Part shown: positions 30,023-38,416 of the stretch, in pieces | Layout: every line of letters begins with the position of its first letter | How positions within the stretch are numbered: the stretch's first letter is position 1 | Assembly (NCBI GenBank): GCA_903897605.1 | Contig: CAIUCH010000030.1 | Location: 1 to 64,000, forward strand | Direction of reading: 5' to 3' | Length of the DNA: 64,000 nt | DNA from: an uncultured Alphaproteobacteria bacterium | Lineage (GTDB): Bacteria > Pseudomonadota > Alphaproteobacteria > Micropepsales > Micropepsaceae | Notes under the pieces: generated by a model | Seen by the model: the letters and a program-made list of their open reading frames with translations, nothing else | What the model was told of the DNA's origin: nothing | Database searches by the model: none | Translations under genes and position numbers: made by a program

Positions 30023-30075
30023 AAGAATTGGGGTCAGAGTAGATATAAAATAAATCTACTCTGACCCCAATTCTT
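30023..30075. repeat. Perfect 22-bp inverted repeat (RAYT/REP-like)
   Basis: AAGAATTGGGGTCAGAGTAG plus AT is mirrored exactly at 30054-30075 across a 9-nt AT-only loop. The GAATTGGGGTCAGAGTA core resembles palindromes that accompany REP-associated tyrosine transposases in many bacteria; that link is from memory. It begins 4 bp after the left direct repeat, and a degenerate single copy (AAAAATTGGGGCCAAATCGA) abuts the right repeat. Confidence 0.8.
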
Positions 30076-30285
30076 ATTAAACAGCCGGTTCACGCCAGGG
30101 TCCGCGAGCAGGTCGTCATAGCCATCGCCCGTCTCCGCTGCGGTCTTCATTCGGCGCAGCACCATGATCGCGGCGGATGATCCGGCCTTGGATTCATCGA
30201 TCCGGAGAAGGTTGCGGAAGCCCAGGCGCTGATGGTGGGACAATTGTTCCGCTTCCCGAATTTCCACCATCGAATGGTCCATCAT
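30034..30285 (-). CDS. Short hypothetical protein, C-terminus read through the inverted repeat
   Basis: An 83-residue ORF if started at the ATG at 30285, 10 bp after the stop of the preceding small ORF. The ORF track shows it as part of a longer frame to 30462. Its core, GFRNLLRIDESKAG...IMVLRRM...LADPGVNRLFN, resembles the ORF at 32434-32709, which has GFRN, IMLLHRI and DFNRLFN in the same order. The last 12 or so residues are encoded by the inverted repeat and are probably not native, so the gene may be truncated. No known family was recognised. Confidence 0.4.
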   Translation of the reverse strand: MMDHSMVEIREAEQLSHHQRLGFRNLLRIDESKAGSSAAIMVLRRMKTAAETGDGYDDLLADPGVNRLFNKNWGQSRFILYLL

Positions 30286-30295
30286 GTCGATGCCC

Positions 30296-30466
30296 TCAAT
30301 GCTTTTTCCCGGCGCGTTCCAGCGCAGCTCGAAGTTCGCCCAATAACTCCGGGTCCAGCAGGAAGCTAATCTTTCCGCCTTCCGCCATTTCCATTCCCAT
30401 GACCGTTTCAGCGGCCGGTCCCCGACCGATGGAGAATCCGGACGCATCGAACGCCTCACCAAACAT
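30296..30466 (-). CDS. Small hypothetical protein (56 aa) coupled to the beta-helix gene
   Basis: Too short for the ORF track. The ATG at 30466 overlaps the TAA of the beta-helix gene (TAATG), which suggests translational coupling. The 56 residues contain a Met/Glu/Gly-rich stretch (MGMEMAEGGKISFLL) and an amphipathic helix DPELLGELRAALERAGKK. Its base composition looks more like the chromosome than the AT-rich gene before it. I do not recognise a family; it may be the remnant of a longer gene. Confidence 0.4.
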   Translation of the reverse strand: MFGEAFDASGFSIGRGPAAETVMGMEMAEGGKISFLLDPELLGELRAALERAGKKH

Positions 30467-31878
30467 TATCTTTTATGGCGCCAGACTAAATTATCGATCT
30501 TGCCACCTTCAATTCGTATTGGTGATTTACCTCGCCAATTCAAATGAAAATCGAAATGCTTCACGTGACCGACCAATTCAACTGGGATCGCGTTTCCGGC
30601 AGGATCATCTACCTCGATGTCCGCACTAAAGTTATTGATTGCTGCGTCTGGCCCAACCCAGACCAAAGGTCGTTTGTCGACTACTTTTACAGAAACGTTA
30701 TTCAGGACTAAATTTTTAATAGGACTGTTGAGAGAAAATATAGGCCGTTTAGCATCTTCAACCACATCCCAATGATTGGGGCTGTTGAGGAAAAAATCCC
30801 TTAGCCATGGATAGGTTTCCAGATATTCGGCGCTCGCAATAGGGTTCACCGCAACATTCTTGAAGGTGAGCGATCCATAGTCTCCGGTGTGCTGCGTGGT
30901 AGCAAAATGACTCAGAAGAACGACTCGCATCCGCACCGCCCCCTTGAGATCTTCAAATAATATCCGATCGATCTTTTGATCTCTGGACAGCAGGCGAATT
31001 CCCTCATGCGATTCCATGAAGGTAACATCCCGAACTGTTACATCGGTTATAGGTCCTTGCCCCACATACGGACCGATTTCATCTTTGACGGTCATGTCGT
31101 CATACGAACCATCGTTCGCGTTGAGGGCAAATGCATCGTCGATGGTACGCAGCTTTAATCTTTCGGCGAGCAAATATTGAATTGGCCCATTAAAATGAAT
31201 TCCATCGTCGTTGACGCCTTTGTTCACATAAGCCTGCTGCTCCGCCAAGCTCCCGGTATACGGATATGGCGGCAGACCAGTATCGACCGTAATCTTGTCG
31301 AGATGGATATATTTTGCATTTGCAATATGAATACCGAACGAGCGAATGTGAATTAGTGACAGGTTCTCCAACGTAAGATGTTGAACTCCGAAAAACTGAA
31401 TTCCGCTTTGGGGTGTTTTTCCGTCTTCCTCGACAGGCGAATATCGGCCCAACAGCATTGGCCCCCCGATACGTTGATTATCGCGGTTGCCGTTTAACAA
31501 GCAGCCGCGAATGGCAATATCAGTATCGATTATTTTTCCGCGCGTTCTATTTCCATTACGCAGCATTGCGCGGTTTGCGTTATCTTTGAGGTAGAGCCCT
31601 GCGCCTGCCGTACACTCTATGGTCGTATGGCCGTAGACATTCAGCCCGCTAACAAGTGCTGGTCCGTCGATAACCAATTGCACTGCGTGCCCCGACTTGG
31701 CGCGGTCAAGGACGTTTTGCAGCATAAGCGTGTCATCATGGCCTCCTCCCGTCGTAAGATTGGAGTCTAACGAAGCGCCCGCCTCGGACGCTTTGACGAT
31801 AGCCGGGCTAGGCATTGCCGCGGGGCTGAACCATAAAGCGACGCATGCGAAGGCAATTGGGGCGAGATAATACCTCAT
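30466..31878 (-). CDS. Secreted right-handed beta-helix protein (GH28/pectate-lyase-like fold)
   Basis: A 470-residue exported protein: signal peptide MRYYLAPIAFACVALWFSPAA, then a long run of short beta-strand rungs with Asn/Gly turns typical of parallel beta-helices. The segment NDDGIHFNGP...LRTIDDAFALNAND resembles the polygalacturonase region where paired Asp residues act (NTDGI... and GDDCIAL), so a sugar-polymer hydrolase is possible. The full GH28 motif set, including GHG, is not visible. It is much AT-richer than flanking chromosomal genes, consistent with transfer. GGAG precedes the ATG at 31878. Confidence 0.65.
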   Translation of the reverse strand: MRYYLAPIAFACVALWFSPAAMPSPAIVKASEAGASLDSNLTTGGGHDDTLMLQNVLDRAKSGHAVQLVIDGPALVSGLNVYGHTTIECTAGAGLYLKDNANRAMLRNGNRTRGKIIDTDIAIRGCLLNGNRDNQRIGGPMLLGRYSPVEEDGKTPQSGIQFFGVQHLTLENLSLIHIRSFGIHIANAKYIHLDKITVDTGLPPYPYTGSLAEQQAYVNKGVNDDGIHFNGPIQYLLAERLKLRTIDDAFALNANDGSYDDMTVKDEIGPYVGQGPITDVTVRDVTFMESHEGIRLLSRDQKIDRILFEDLKGAVRMRVVLLSHFATTQHTGDYGSLTFKNVAVNPIASAEYLETYPWLRDFFLNSPNHWDVVEDAKRPIFSLNSPIKNLVLNNVSVKVVDKRPLVWVGPDAAINNFSADIEVDDPAGNAIPVELVGHVKHFDFHLNWRGKSPIRIEGGKIDNLVWRHKR

Positions 31879-31905
31879 AGTCCAATGCTCCTGTAATAGG
31901 GCTTG

Positions 31906-32118
31906 CTATATTGAAAGCGTGGCCTTGCAACCGGCCTGACGAATATTTTGTACCAGCGGGATAGAGAGCCTATTGCATAGGCGCGGCGTGATCCAGGGGT
32001 AGTGGGATGGGGCTGTGAGTCTGTGGTGCAGGCGGTCTGTATGCCAATCCGATTCCATGAACTCAGTATGGACCTTGATCCAGTCGGGTTCGGTGAGGTC
32101 GGAGTAGAGGTTACGCAT
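31906..32118 (-). CDS. Hypothetical short ORF (70 aa), doubtful
   Basis: The ATG at 32118 overlaps the stop of the ABM gene by a few bases (ATGCGTAA), which could mean coupling. The product is rich in Trp, His and Arg (DWIKVHTEFMESDWHTDRL), has no signal peptide and no recognised motif. It could be a fragment of a longer degraded gene or chance. It fills the space between the ABM gene and the beta-helix gene. Confidence 0.25.
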   Translation of the reverse strand: MRNLYSDLTEPDWIKVHTEFMESDWHTDRLHHRLTAPSHYPWITPRLCNRLSIPLVQNIRQAGCKATLSI

Positions 32119-32428
32119 GCGGCTTGGTCGCTAGAACAACCGGGCTTACCAGCGTCAGTTTCAGCGATTTGACCATAGTTTCCACGGTTGCCTTATATCT
32201 CAAGAAATGTTCCGCCTTGAGATGGCTCTCATAGGCCGCGCGGTCGCGATAAATCTCAAACACCGTGATGCGAGTAGGATCATCCTTATTCGCTACGGCA
32301 TTGAGCGCGAGCGCACCCGGTTCTTTTTCAATTGCGGTCTTAGCCTGCTCTTCCACCGCAAGTCGGTACGCCGCGATTTGCGACGGGTGGATTTCGAGCG
32401 TGGCAATCTGGACGTAAAGATCATTCAT
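32111..32428 (-). CDS. Antibiotic biosynthesis monooxygenase (ABM) domain protein
   Basis: A 105-residue protein of the dimeric alpha+beta barrel fold. QIATLEIHPSQIAAYRLAVEEQ opens strand 1 and helix 1, PGALALNAVANKDDPTRITVFEIYRDRAAYESHLKAEHF is the ABM core with the conserved FEIY..RAAYESHL, and the tail is short. The ORF track starts at 32446, but the ATG at 32428 has GGAAG 8 bases upstream and gives the usual family length. Members include quinone-forming monooxygenases and autoinducer-degrading LsrG-like proteins; the substrate is unknown here. Confidence 0.75.
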   Translation of the reverse strand: MNDLYVQIATLEIHPSQIAAYRLAVEEQAKTAIEKEPGALALNAVANKDDPTRITVFEIYRDRAAYESHLKAEHFLRYKATVETMVKSLKLTLVSPVVLATKPHA

Positions 32429-32433
32429 GTCGC

Positions 32434-32709
32434 TTACTTCCACCAAATATAAATCGCGCCATTGTTGAACAGCCGATTGAAATCCAAATCGCGGAGCATC
32501 AAATCGAATGCTTCCGACCGCTCCGCCGCGAACGCGCGGATGCGGTGAAGCAGCATAATGTTCTTGGGTTTGGTGTGAGAGTAGCCAGACCCTTTGTCTT
32601 CTTCGTCGGCAATGGCGTCGGAAGATTTCGAATTACGGAATCCGTCAATAAAACAGCCATTGTTGGGCCTTCCGATTATACGCGAAATATACGCGTTGGT
32701 TGGAAACAA
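32434..32709 (-). pseudogene. Short ORF related to 30034-30285, probably a fragment
   Basis: A 91-codon frame with a TTG start and no obvious ribosome site. Its second half (GFRN...KNIMLLHRIRAF...LMLRDLDFNRLFNN) matches the ORF at 30034-30285 over about 50 residues. The two genes even share DNA-level similarity around the AACAGCC(G)-containing 3' end. One copy lies at each end of the island. I do not recognise the family. Confidence 0.4.
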
Positions 32710-32844
32710 CTAAGCTTGTTTTAGCGCGAACAGCAGCAATTAACGACCAAAATTGCTTGATTATTCAAATGCTTATCCCCGCGTAGCCTTAACAACAATC
32801 CTAAGCCCTTGGATTGAAAACAGGAAAAATTGGGGCCAAATCGA

Positions 32845-33018
32845 ACTCTTAATCAGCGGGTCGCAGGTTCGATTCCTGCATCACCCACCATTTGCTCCAT
32901 AAATACATGGCGTTACCGCAGGTCGTTTCCAGGCGCGGGTCGCCCATATTTTCCTTGCGCGGATTTGGCGCCTCGCCCTGCCGGCGAAGAGAAAAATTCG
33001 GCCGCTGTGCTACTCTCC
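32845..33018 (+). repeat. Right direct repeat (attR-like) with tRNA-Lys 3' fragment
   Basis: Copy of 29846-30019 with two base differences (CATATTTTCC for CATATTTCCC, and GCCCTGCC for GCCTTGCC). It contains the last 46 bases of tRNA-Lys including CCA but no 5' half, so it is not a functional tRNA. The interval 32710-33115 otherwise holds no gene I can support. Confidence 0.9.
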
Positions 33019-33115
33019 GGCGGTCGATGTCGGAGACCCTTGGCTCTCGAGACGAGAACGACGCACCGGCTTCGATCGCGGACCGTTTTACGAAAAACGC
33101 AACATGGGGGTTTGC

Positions 33116-34165
33116 ATGTCCAGGAAAATACTCGGCGCGTTCGTCGCGATCTTGGCGTTAACTGAGGCTGCGGCGGCCCAGACCTGCACCCTGCCTTCTG
33201 TCGCCGACACGGTCGACCTGAAACAGGTTCCTGGAAGCGATCTGATGACCGTGCCGGTAGAGATCAATGGCACGCCCAAGCAATTCCTGCTCGATATCGG
33301 CACAAACCCGACGGAAGTCTCGCAAGCGGCGGTGACAGAACTGGGCCTGCCGGAAAACGTCAAGATGCTCGATTCCATCCAAACCGGTGGCACCGGCGGC
33401 ACGTCCAATATGGGCGGGCAACAGTCCCAGCATACGAGCGTCGCCGTCTATGACGTCAAGGGCGGCAACAGCCGTGAGCAAATACGCACGCGTGTTCGTA
33501 TCGCTTCCTTTACCATCGGAAGCGCCACCAACCACGCGATGCAATTTCTTGTTGCAAAAGACGTGGAGATGGGAAAATCGGAACCATATGACGGACTGAT
33601 GACCGGTGATTTCTTTCGGCAATATGATGTCGAGTTGGATTTCGCCGGCAAACAGATCAACTATCTCACGCCAACCAAATGCATCGACCCGGATCAGGTT
33701 GTGTTCTGGTCGCACTCGGATGTGGCGGTTGTTCCCATCACGATGGCGGACGATAAAATCCAGGTCCAGGTCTTGATCGAAGGACACGCCGTTAACGCTG
33801 TCATTGATACGAGCTCCGCGCGCACGGTCCTGCGCCGCGATATTGCGGAGCTGGTGTTGGGCTTCAAAGCCGATGCGCCGGAAATGATGTCCGAAGGCGA
33901 CCTCAAGGATGGAATGGGCGCGCAGGTCTATCATCATACCTTTTCGAAGATTGCTTTCGCGGGCGGCGTCACGGCGGTCAATGTTCCGGTGTTGATTTCG
34001 ACCAACAGCTTGGTCCACGAAGCCGAGCGGGAGGTGGTTTTGGGAAGCAAGGCAATGTCAGCCGGCGTGCGCATCCCGGACTTGGAGCTGGGCATGGATG
34101 TATTGCATCAGCTTCATCTCTATGCCGTGTTCGGTCAGAAGAAGCTTTACATCACAGCCCGGTGA
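33116..34165 (+). CDS. Secreted retropepsin-like aspartyl protease family protein
   Basis: A 349-residue exported protein (signal peptide MSRKILGAFVAILALTEAAAAQ) with two retropepsin-like halves. The first (about 35-195) has FLLDIGTNPTEVS, where the catalytic triplet is D-I-G instead of D-T-G. The second (about 215-345) has AVIDTSSARTVL, giving D-T-S. Each half has the downstream hydrophobic-Gly motif (DGLMTGDFF and LELGMDVLHQL). Two Asp motifs in one chain could form a pepsin-like active site. The ATG at 33116 follows GGGGG; the ORF-track ATG at 33104 lacks a ribosome site. Activity is uncertain because of the altered triplets. Confidence 0.65.
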   Translation: MSRKILGAFVAILALTEAAAAQTCTLPSVADTVDLKQVPGSDLMTVPVEINGTPKQFLLDIGTNPTEVSQAAVTELGLPENVKMLDSIQTGGTGGTSNMGGQQSQHTSVAVYDVKGGNSREQIRTRVRIASFTIGSATNHAMQFLVAKDVEMGKSEPYDGLMTGDFFRQYDVELDFAGKQINYLTPTKCIDPDQVVFWSHSDVAVVPITMADDKIQVQVLIEGHAVNAVIDTSSARTVLRRDIAELVLGFKADAPEMMSEGDLKDGMGAQVYHHTFSKIAFAGGVTAVNVPVLISTNSLVHEAEREVVLGSKAMSAGVRIPDLELGMDVLHQLHLYAVFGQKKLYITAR

Positions 34166-34216
34166 CTTCGAACGGACGGGACATTTCAGGCACCGGCGTC
34201 TGCTGTTCCCGGCAGA

Positions 34217-34867
34217 TCAGTGCGGCAAGGCCATCAAGCCGGTCCATCCGGTCCAGATGATCTGGATGCCGATGCAAAGCAAAATGAAGGCCGACAGCCG
34301 CACCACCACATTGGTGCCGCTCGGTCCCAGTTTCGAGACCGTTTCCTCGGCAAAGCGGTAGCAAAGATAAATCGTCGCCGCGATTGCCACCAAACCGGTG
34401 ATAGCAGCCGCGCCGACCAGCAACAGTTGCGGATAATCCGCCAGGCTGGGCCGCTGGCTTCCGAGCGCGATCGCCACGGAAATGGACCCCGGCCCGACCG
34501 TCAGCGGCATCGTGAAGGGATAGAAAGTGTCCAGCGGCTTGGGGGCCGGGCTTGCGGCTGCCGCGTCGCCGTCCGCGCTTACCCCGGCATTCAGCATCTG
34601 CCACGCGAATGCAGCCACCACCAGCCCGCCGCCGATCCGCACCACCGGCAAGCTGATGCCGAAGAATTCCAGAACATGCGATCCCACCAGCAGCGAAGCC
34701 AAGAGCAAAAAGAAACTGTTCCGCGCGACCCTGCCGGCCAGGGCGTTGCGCTCGGCATTGGTGCGAAATTGCGTCATGCCGAGAAACAGCGGCGCGTTGC
34801 CGATCGGATTGATGATGGGAAACAGAGCAGCAAAAGTGAGCAGGAAGGTGGTGGCAAACATATTCAT
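34217..34867 (-). CDS. MarC family integral membrane protein
   Basis: A 216-residue inner-membrane protein with six hydrophobic spans. The N-terminus TFLLTFAALFPIINPIGNAPLFLGMT and the repeat-like MPLTVGPGSISVAIALGS are diagnostic of MarC/UPF0056. The function of the family is not established; early links to multiple antibiotic resistance were not upheld. The ORF track extends to 35266 but the ATG at 34867 gives the family N-terminus. It is divergent from the oxidoreductase gene. Confidence 0.9.
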   Translation of the reverse strand: MNMFATTFLLTFAALFPIINPIGNAPLFLGMTQFRTNAERNALAGRVARNSFFLLLASLLVGSHVLEFFGISLPVVRIGGGLVVAAFAWQMLNAGVSADGDAAAASPAPKPLDTFYPFTMPLTVGPGSISVAIALGSQRPSLADYPQLLLVGAAAITGLVAIAATIYLCYRFAEETVSKLGPSGTNVVVRLSAFILLCIGIQIIWTGWTGLMALPH

Positions 34868-34998
34868 CCGGCGGCCCGCTATGCGATCTCGCAGACTAGC
34901 GCCCCAGCGTACCAGCGGCAAACCGAAGACTTGTCGGTTCGGCAAATCGCCGAGAGGCGGGACTTGCCGGCCTGCAAATGGCATGTAAGGCTTTCGCG

Positions 34999-36066
34999 AT
35001 GGCCGCCGGTTCTCGAAACGATCTTCGCGTGGGCTTGATCGGGTTCGGTCTCGGCGGCGCCTGTTTTCATGCGCCGCTGATCGCCGCCACCAAGGGCATG
35101 AAACTGGCCAGTGTGGTGACCGCCAATCCGGAACGCAGCGCCCAGGCTTTGCGGGATTATCCCGATGTTCATGTCGCGCCGGACGTGGATTGGTTGTGGC
35201 GTAACGCGGGCAATCACGATCTGGTGGTAATCTCCACGCCCAATCGCAGCCATGTGCCATTGGCATTGCAGGCGCTGGCGGCGGGATTGCCGGTGGTGAT
35301 CGACAAGCCTTTTGCGGCGACGGCGGCGGATGCGCGCCGGGTGATCGCGGCGGCGCGCGAGAAACAGCTTGCCGTCAGCGCCTATCACATTCGCCGCTGG
35401 GACAGCGAATGTCGAACGCTTCGCGGTCTGATGGAACGCGAACAACTGGGCCGCGTGCTGCGGTTTGAATCGCGGCTGGAGCGCTGGCGGCCCCAGCCCA
35501 AAGGCGGCTGGAAGGAACGCTCCGCGCCGGAAGAGGCGGGAGGGCTGCTCTACGATATCGGCAGCCATCTGATCGATCAGGCGCTCTATCTGTTCGGCCC
35601 GGTCCGCGAGGTCTATGCCGAACTGGATATTCGGCGGCCCGGCACGGATGTCGATGACGATGTGTTTGTGGCGTTGACGCATATGAGTGGCGTGCGTTCG
35701 CATCTGTGGACCAGCTTGCTGGCGGCGCAGCCGGGACCGCGCCTGCGGGTGATGGGCGAGCGGGGCAGTTTTGTGAAGCAGCTTGGCGATCAGCAGGAAG
35801 CGGCGCTTCGGGACGGCGCGCGTCCAGGCGGACCCGGCTGGGGCGAAGAACCAGCGGATCGCTGGGGCATTCTAAGTGATGGCGTTCACGCCCAGGCAGT
35901 CAGAAGCGAGCCGGGCGCCTATCAGAATTTCTATGCGCAGATGGCAGCGGCCTTGCGCGATGGCGCGCCCGTACCGGTGGAGGCGCAAGATGCGGTCGCC
36001 GGACTTGAGATCATCGAAGCCGCGCAACGCGCTTCGGCGCAGCGCGGTATCGTGAAACTCGCCTAA
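34999..36066 (+). CDS. Gfo/Idh/MocA family oxidoreductase
   Basis: A 355-residue NAD(P)-dependent sugar or inositol dehydrogenase-like protein. The Rossmann domain begins VGLIGFGLGGACFHAPLI, and the conserved EKP-equivalent is VVIDKPFAATAADA (DKP). The C-terminal domain has GGLLYDIGSHLIDQALYLFG, with the catalytic His in the D.G.H motif. An alternative ATG lies at 34978; 34999 was preferred because the dinucleotide-binding strand then starts at the usual distance. It converges with nagA, whose stop overlaps its own by a few bases. Confidence 0.87.
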   Translation: MAAGSRNDLRVGLIGFGLGGACFHAPLIAATKGMKLASVVTANPERSAQALRDYPDVHVAPDVDWLWRNAGNHDLVVISTPNRSHVPLALQALAAGLPVVIDKPFAATAADARRVIAAAREKQLAVSAYHIRRWDSECRTLRGLMEREQLGRVLRFESRLERWRPQPKGGWKERSAPEEAGGLLYDIGSHLIDQALYLFGPVREVYAELDIRRPGTDVDDDVFVALTHMSGVRSHLWTSLLAAQPGPRLRVMGERGSFVKQLGDQQEAALRDGARPGGPGWGEEPADRWGILSDGVHAQAVRSEPGAYQNFYAQMAAALRDGAPVPVEAQDAVAGLEIIEAAQRASAQRGIVKLA

Positions 36067-37217
36067 CCAGACGCACCGTCGAACGGGACACCGTCGATCC
36101 AGGTGCCGTGCACCTTGAGTGCATTGTCGGCGACCACGAAATTGGCGCGCAGGCCCTTGGCGATCTGCCCAACCTCATGTCCAAGTCCCAGAAACGCGGC
36201 CGGCGCGGCGCTGGCCATGGTGATGGCCTCGATCAGGCTCACACCCAAAAAGTCCATCGCATTGCGCACGGCGCGGCTCATATCCAACGCCGATCCGGCC
36301 AGGGTGCCGTTTTCATCGACATAGACGCCGTTGTGGATCCGGATGGTGGCGCCCAGCAATTGGAACGTCTCCAGCGAGGTGCCGACATTCGCCAGCGCGT
36401 CCGTCACCAGCATGAAGCGGTCATGCGGCTTGCAGCGCAGCGCCAGTTTCAAAACCTCGGGATGAACATGGCGGCCATCGACGATGATGCCGCAATAGCT
36501 GGTCGGGCTGGACAGCGCCGCGCCGACCACGCCGGGCTCGCGGCCGGTCAAGGGCGACATCGCGTTGAACAAATGGGTGAAGCCGGTCAGCCCATGCCGA
36601 TAGGCGTCGACGATCTGATCATAAGTCGCGTTGGTGTGCCCGGCGGCAACGATGACCCCGGCGGCAGAGAGGCGCGCGATCATTTCCGGGGTCGTCATTT
36701 CCGGCGCCAGGGTGACCAGGGTCTTGGCGCCTTTCAGCGACGTCAGAATGTCGAATGCCCGCGCATCGATCTGGCGGAATTTCTCCACATTGTGCACGCC
36801 CTTGCGCGCGGGACTGATAAAGGGGCCTTCCAGATGGATGCCCAGCACCCCGGGCACGCCGTCCCGCACGGCCTGCGCAACGGCGCCTATCGCCCGTTCC
36901 ATTACGCTGAGATCGTCGCTGATCAGGGTCGGCAGAAATCCGGTGGTGCCGAATTTGCGATGCGCGGCGCTCATCCGCCGGATCGTCCCGACCGTGGGTT
37001 CGTCATTGAACAGCACGCCGCCGCCGCCATTGACTTGGGTGTCGATGAATCCGGGCAGCAGCAGAGCGCCCTTGAGATCGTGGTTCGCAATGGCGCCAAG
37101 TCGCGAATCGTTGCTCGGCACGATGTCGGCGATCCAGCCGTCTTCGATCAGCACGGCATGATGGTCGAGCATCCGGTCCTTTGCCGCGATCCGGGCGTTG
37201 GTCAGGGCCTGAAGCAT
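36063..37217 (-). CDS. nagA: N-acetylglucosamine-6-phosphate deacetylase
   Basis: Removes the acetyl group from GlcNAc-6-P arriving from the PTS. It is an amidohydrolase-fold protein of 384 residues. LLLPGFIDTQVNGGGG, the metal-ligand Glu in GIHLEGPFISPARKGVH, AAGHTNATYDQI and FNAMSPLTGREPG, and the catalytic Asp in MLVTDALANVG match NagA. The ORF track runs to 37367, but the ATG at 37217 overlaps the stop of the upstream SIS gene (TGATG) and gives the right length. Confidence 0.95.
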   Translation of the reverse strand: MLQALTNARIAAKDRMLDHHAVLIEDGWIADIVPSNDSRLGAIANHDLKGALLLPGFIDTQVNGGGGVLFNDEPTVGTIRRMSAAHRKFGTTGFLPTLISDDLSVMERAIGAVAQAVRDGVPGVLGIHLEGPFISPARKGVHNVEKFRQIDARAFDILTSLKGAKTLVTLAPEMTTPEMIARLSAAGVIVAAGHTNATYDQIVDAYRHGLTGFTHLFNAMSPLTGREPGVVGAALSSPTSYCGIIVDGRHVHPEVLKLALRCKPHDRFMLVTDALANVGTSLETFQLLGATIRIHNGVYVDENGTLAGSALDMSRAVRNAMDFLGVSLIEAITMASAAPAAFLGLGHEVGQIAKGLRANFVVADNALKVHGTWIDGVPFDGASG

Positions 37218-38251
37218 CAAATCGTCTCTGTCACTTTGCGCAGATGCGGCGGATGATCCGGATCGAAGCCGCGCGCCACCGCCAGCATCGCGGCCCAGCG
37301 ATAGAAGCTTTGCGCCAACAGCAAGGGCGCGATCGCCGCCGGCGCTGAAATTGTGGGGAGATCGCAAACCCCGGCGGCACGGCTTCCCGCGATCAGCACG
37401 TCGACGCCGCCTGCCGCCAATTCCCGCGCCAGCGATTCCAGGCCGTCGCGGGTTTCGTCATCCTGGGCGAACATCAAAACCGGCAGGCCCTTTTGCAGCA
37501 GCGCCATCGGACCGTGCCGGACTTCCGCACTGCTGAAGGCTTCGGCGTGCAAGCCACAGGTCTCCTTGAATTTCAAAGCCGCTTCCTGTGCCACGCCCAG
37601 CCCGAGGCCGCGGCCCAGCACGAACAGGTTTTTCGCCGGCCGCAACAGGTCCACCATCGGCTGCCAATCGAGCTGCCAGGCGGCTTCCAATTGCTTCGGC
37701 AATGTCGCAAGAGCGCCGAGCAATAGATCGTTGGCGGACCAGCTCGCCACCAGATGCAGCAAAGCGGACAAGGCGCAGATATAGGATTTGGTTGCGGCGA
37801 CGCTGAGCTCCGGTCCGGCCCTGAGCGGGATGATGTGATCGGCCAATGCCGCCAAGGGCGAATCCTCGACATTGATCAGCGCCATCACCAGGGCACCCGA
37901 TGCCTTGGCGGCGGTCGTGGCGGACAAGAGGTCCGGACTGCGCCCGGATTGCGATATCACCAGGAACACGCACTGGGTCAGGTCCTGGCGCACGCCATAA
38001 ACCGAACTTACCGATGGTGAAGCCGATGACGTCACCAGCCCCAGATTGGTTTCGATCAGATAGCGGGCATAGGTCGCGGCATGATCGGAACTGCCGCGGG
38101 CACAGGTCAGCACGGCGCGCGGCTGGAATTTCCGGAGCGCTTCGGCGATGCGCGAAACGCGGGCGCGATCCTGATCCAGCTGGGCTTGCACGCGGGCGGA
38201 GGATTCCTGCGCTTCCTGAAACATGCGGGTAAGGGTGGCGGGCTGGATCAT
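37217..38251 (-). CDS. SIS-domain glucosamine-6-phosphate deaminase (NagB-II type)
   Basis: A 344-residue double-SIS protein resembling the isomerase half of GlmS without the glutaminase domain, as in NagB-II deaminases. It would convert GlcN-6-P to fructose-6-P and ammonia. The first SIS domain carries TCARGSSDHAATYARYLIE and VISQSGRSPDLL, and the second carries LGRGLGLGVAQEAALKFKETCGLHAEAFSSAEVRHGP with the conserved catalytic Glu/His region. It is translationally coupled to nagA and divergent from the PTS fusion gene. No classical nagB is seen nearby. Confidence 0.9.
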   Translation of the reverse strand: MIQPATLTRMFQEAQESSARVQAQLDQDRARVSRIAEALRKFQPRAVLTCARGSSDHAATYARYLIETNLGLVTSSASPSVSSVYGVRQDLTQCVFLVISQSGRSPDLLSATTAAKASGALVMALINVEDSPLAALADHIIPLRAGPELSVAATKSYICALSALLHLVASWSANDLLLGALATLPKQLEAAWQLDWQPMVDLLRPAKNLFVLGRGLGLGVAQEAALKFKETCGLHAEAFSSAEVRHGPMALLQKGLPVLMFAQDDETRDGLESLARELAAGGVDVLIAGSRAAGVCDLPTISAPAAIAPLLLAQSFYRWAAMLAVARGFDPDHPPHLRKVTETI

Positions 38252-38416
38252 GGCCCATAGATATCGCCGCGAAAGCGGGATTGCACCTTTGTTGGCGAAG
38301 GCGAATTTTGCGGCGACGCAATTCTTGAGAATGTGTAGTTATTTCAATGGTATATAGACGTTTTGGCGCCAAGTTGCTTCGCCCCGGATAGGGCCCCAGA
38401 ATGACACGAGGGTAAA

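Noticed and set aside
30020-32844. Search for an integrase, excisionase or transposase within the island on both strands
   Set aside because: No frame shows tyrosine-recombinase, serine-recombinase or DDE/Y1 transposase motifs.
38252-38416. Possible GntR-type operator (AATGGTATATAGAC) between the divergent nag genes
   Set aside because: Only one half-site is recognisable and no symmetric partner was found, so it was not annotated as a site.
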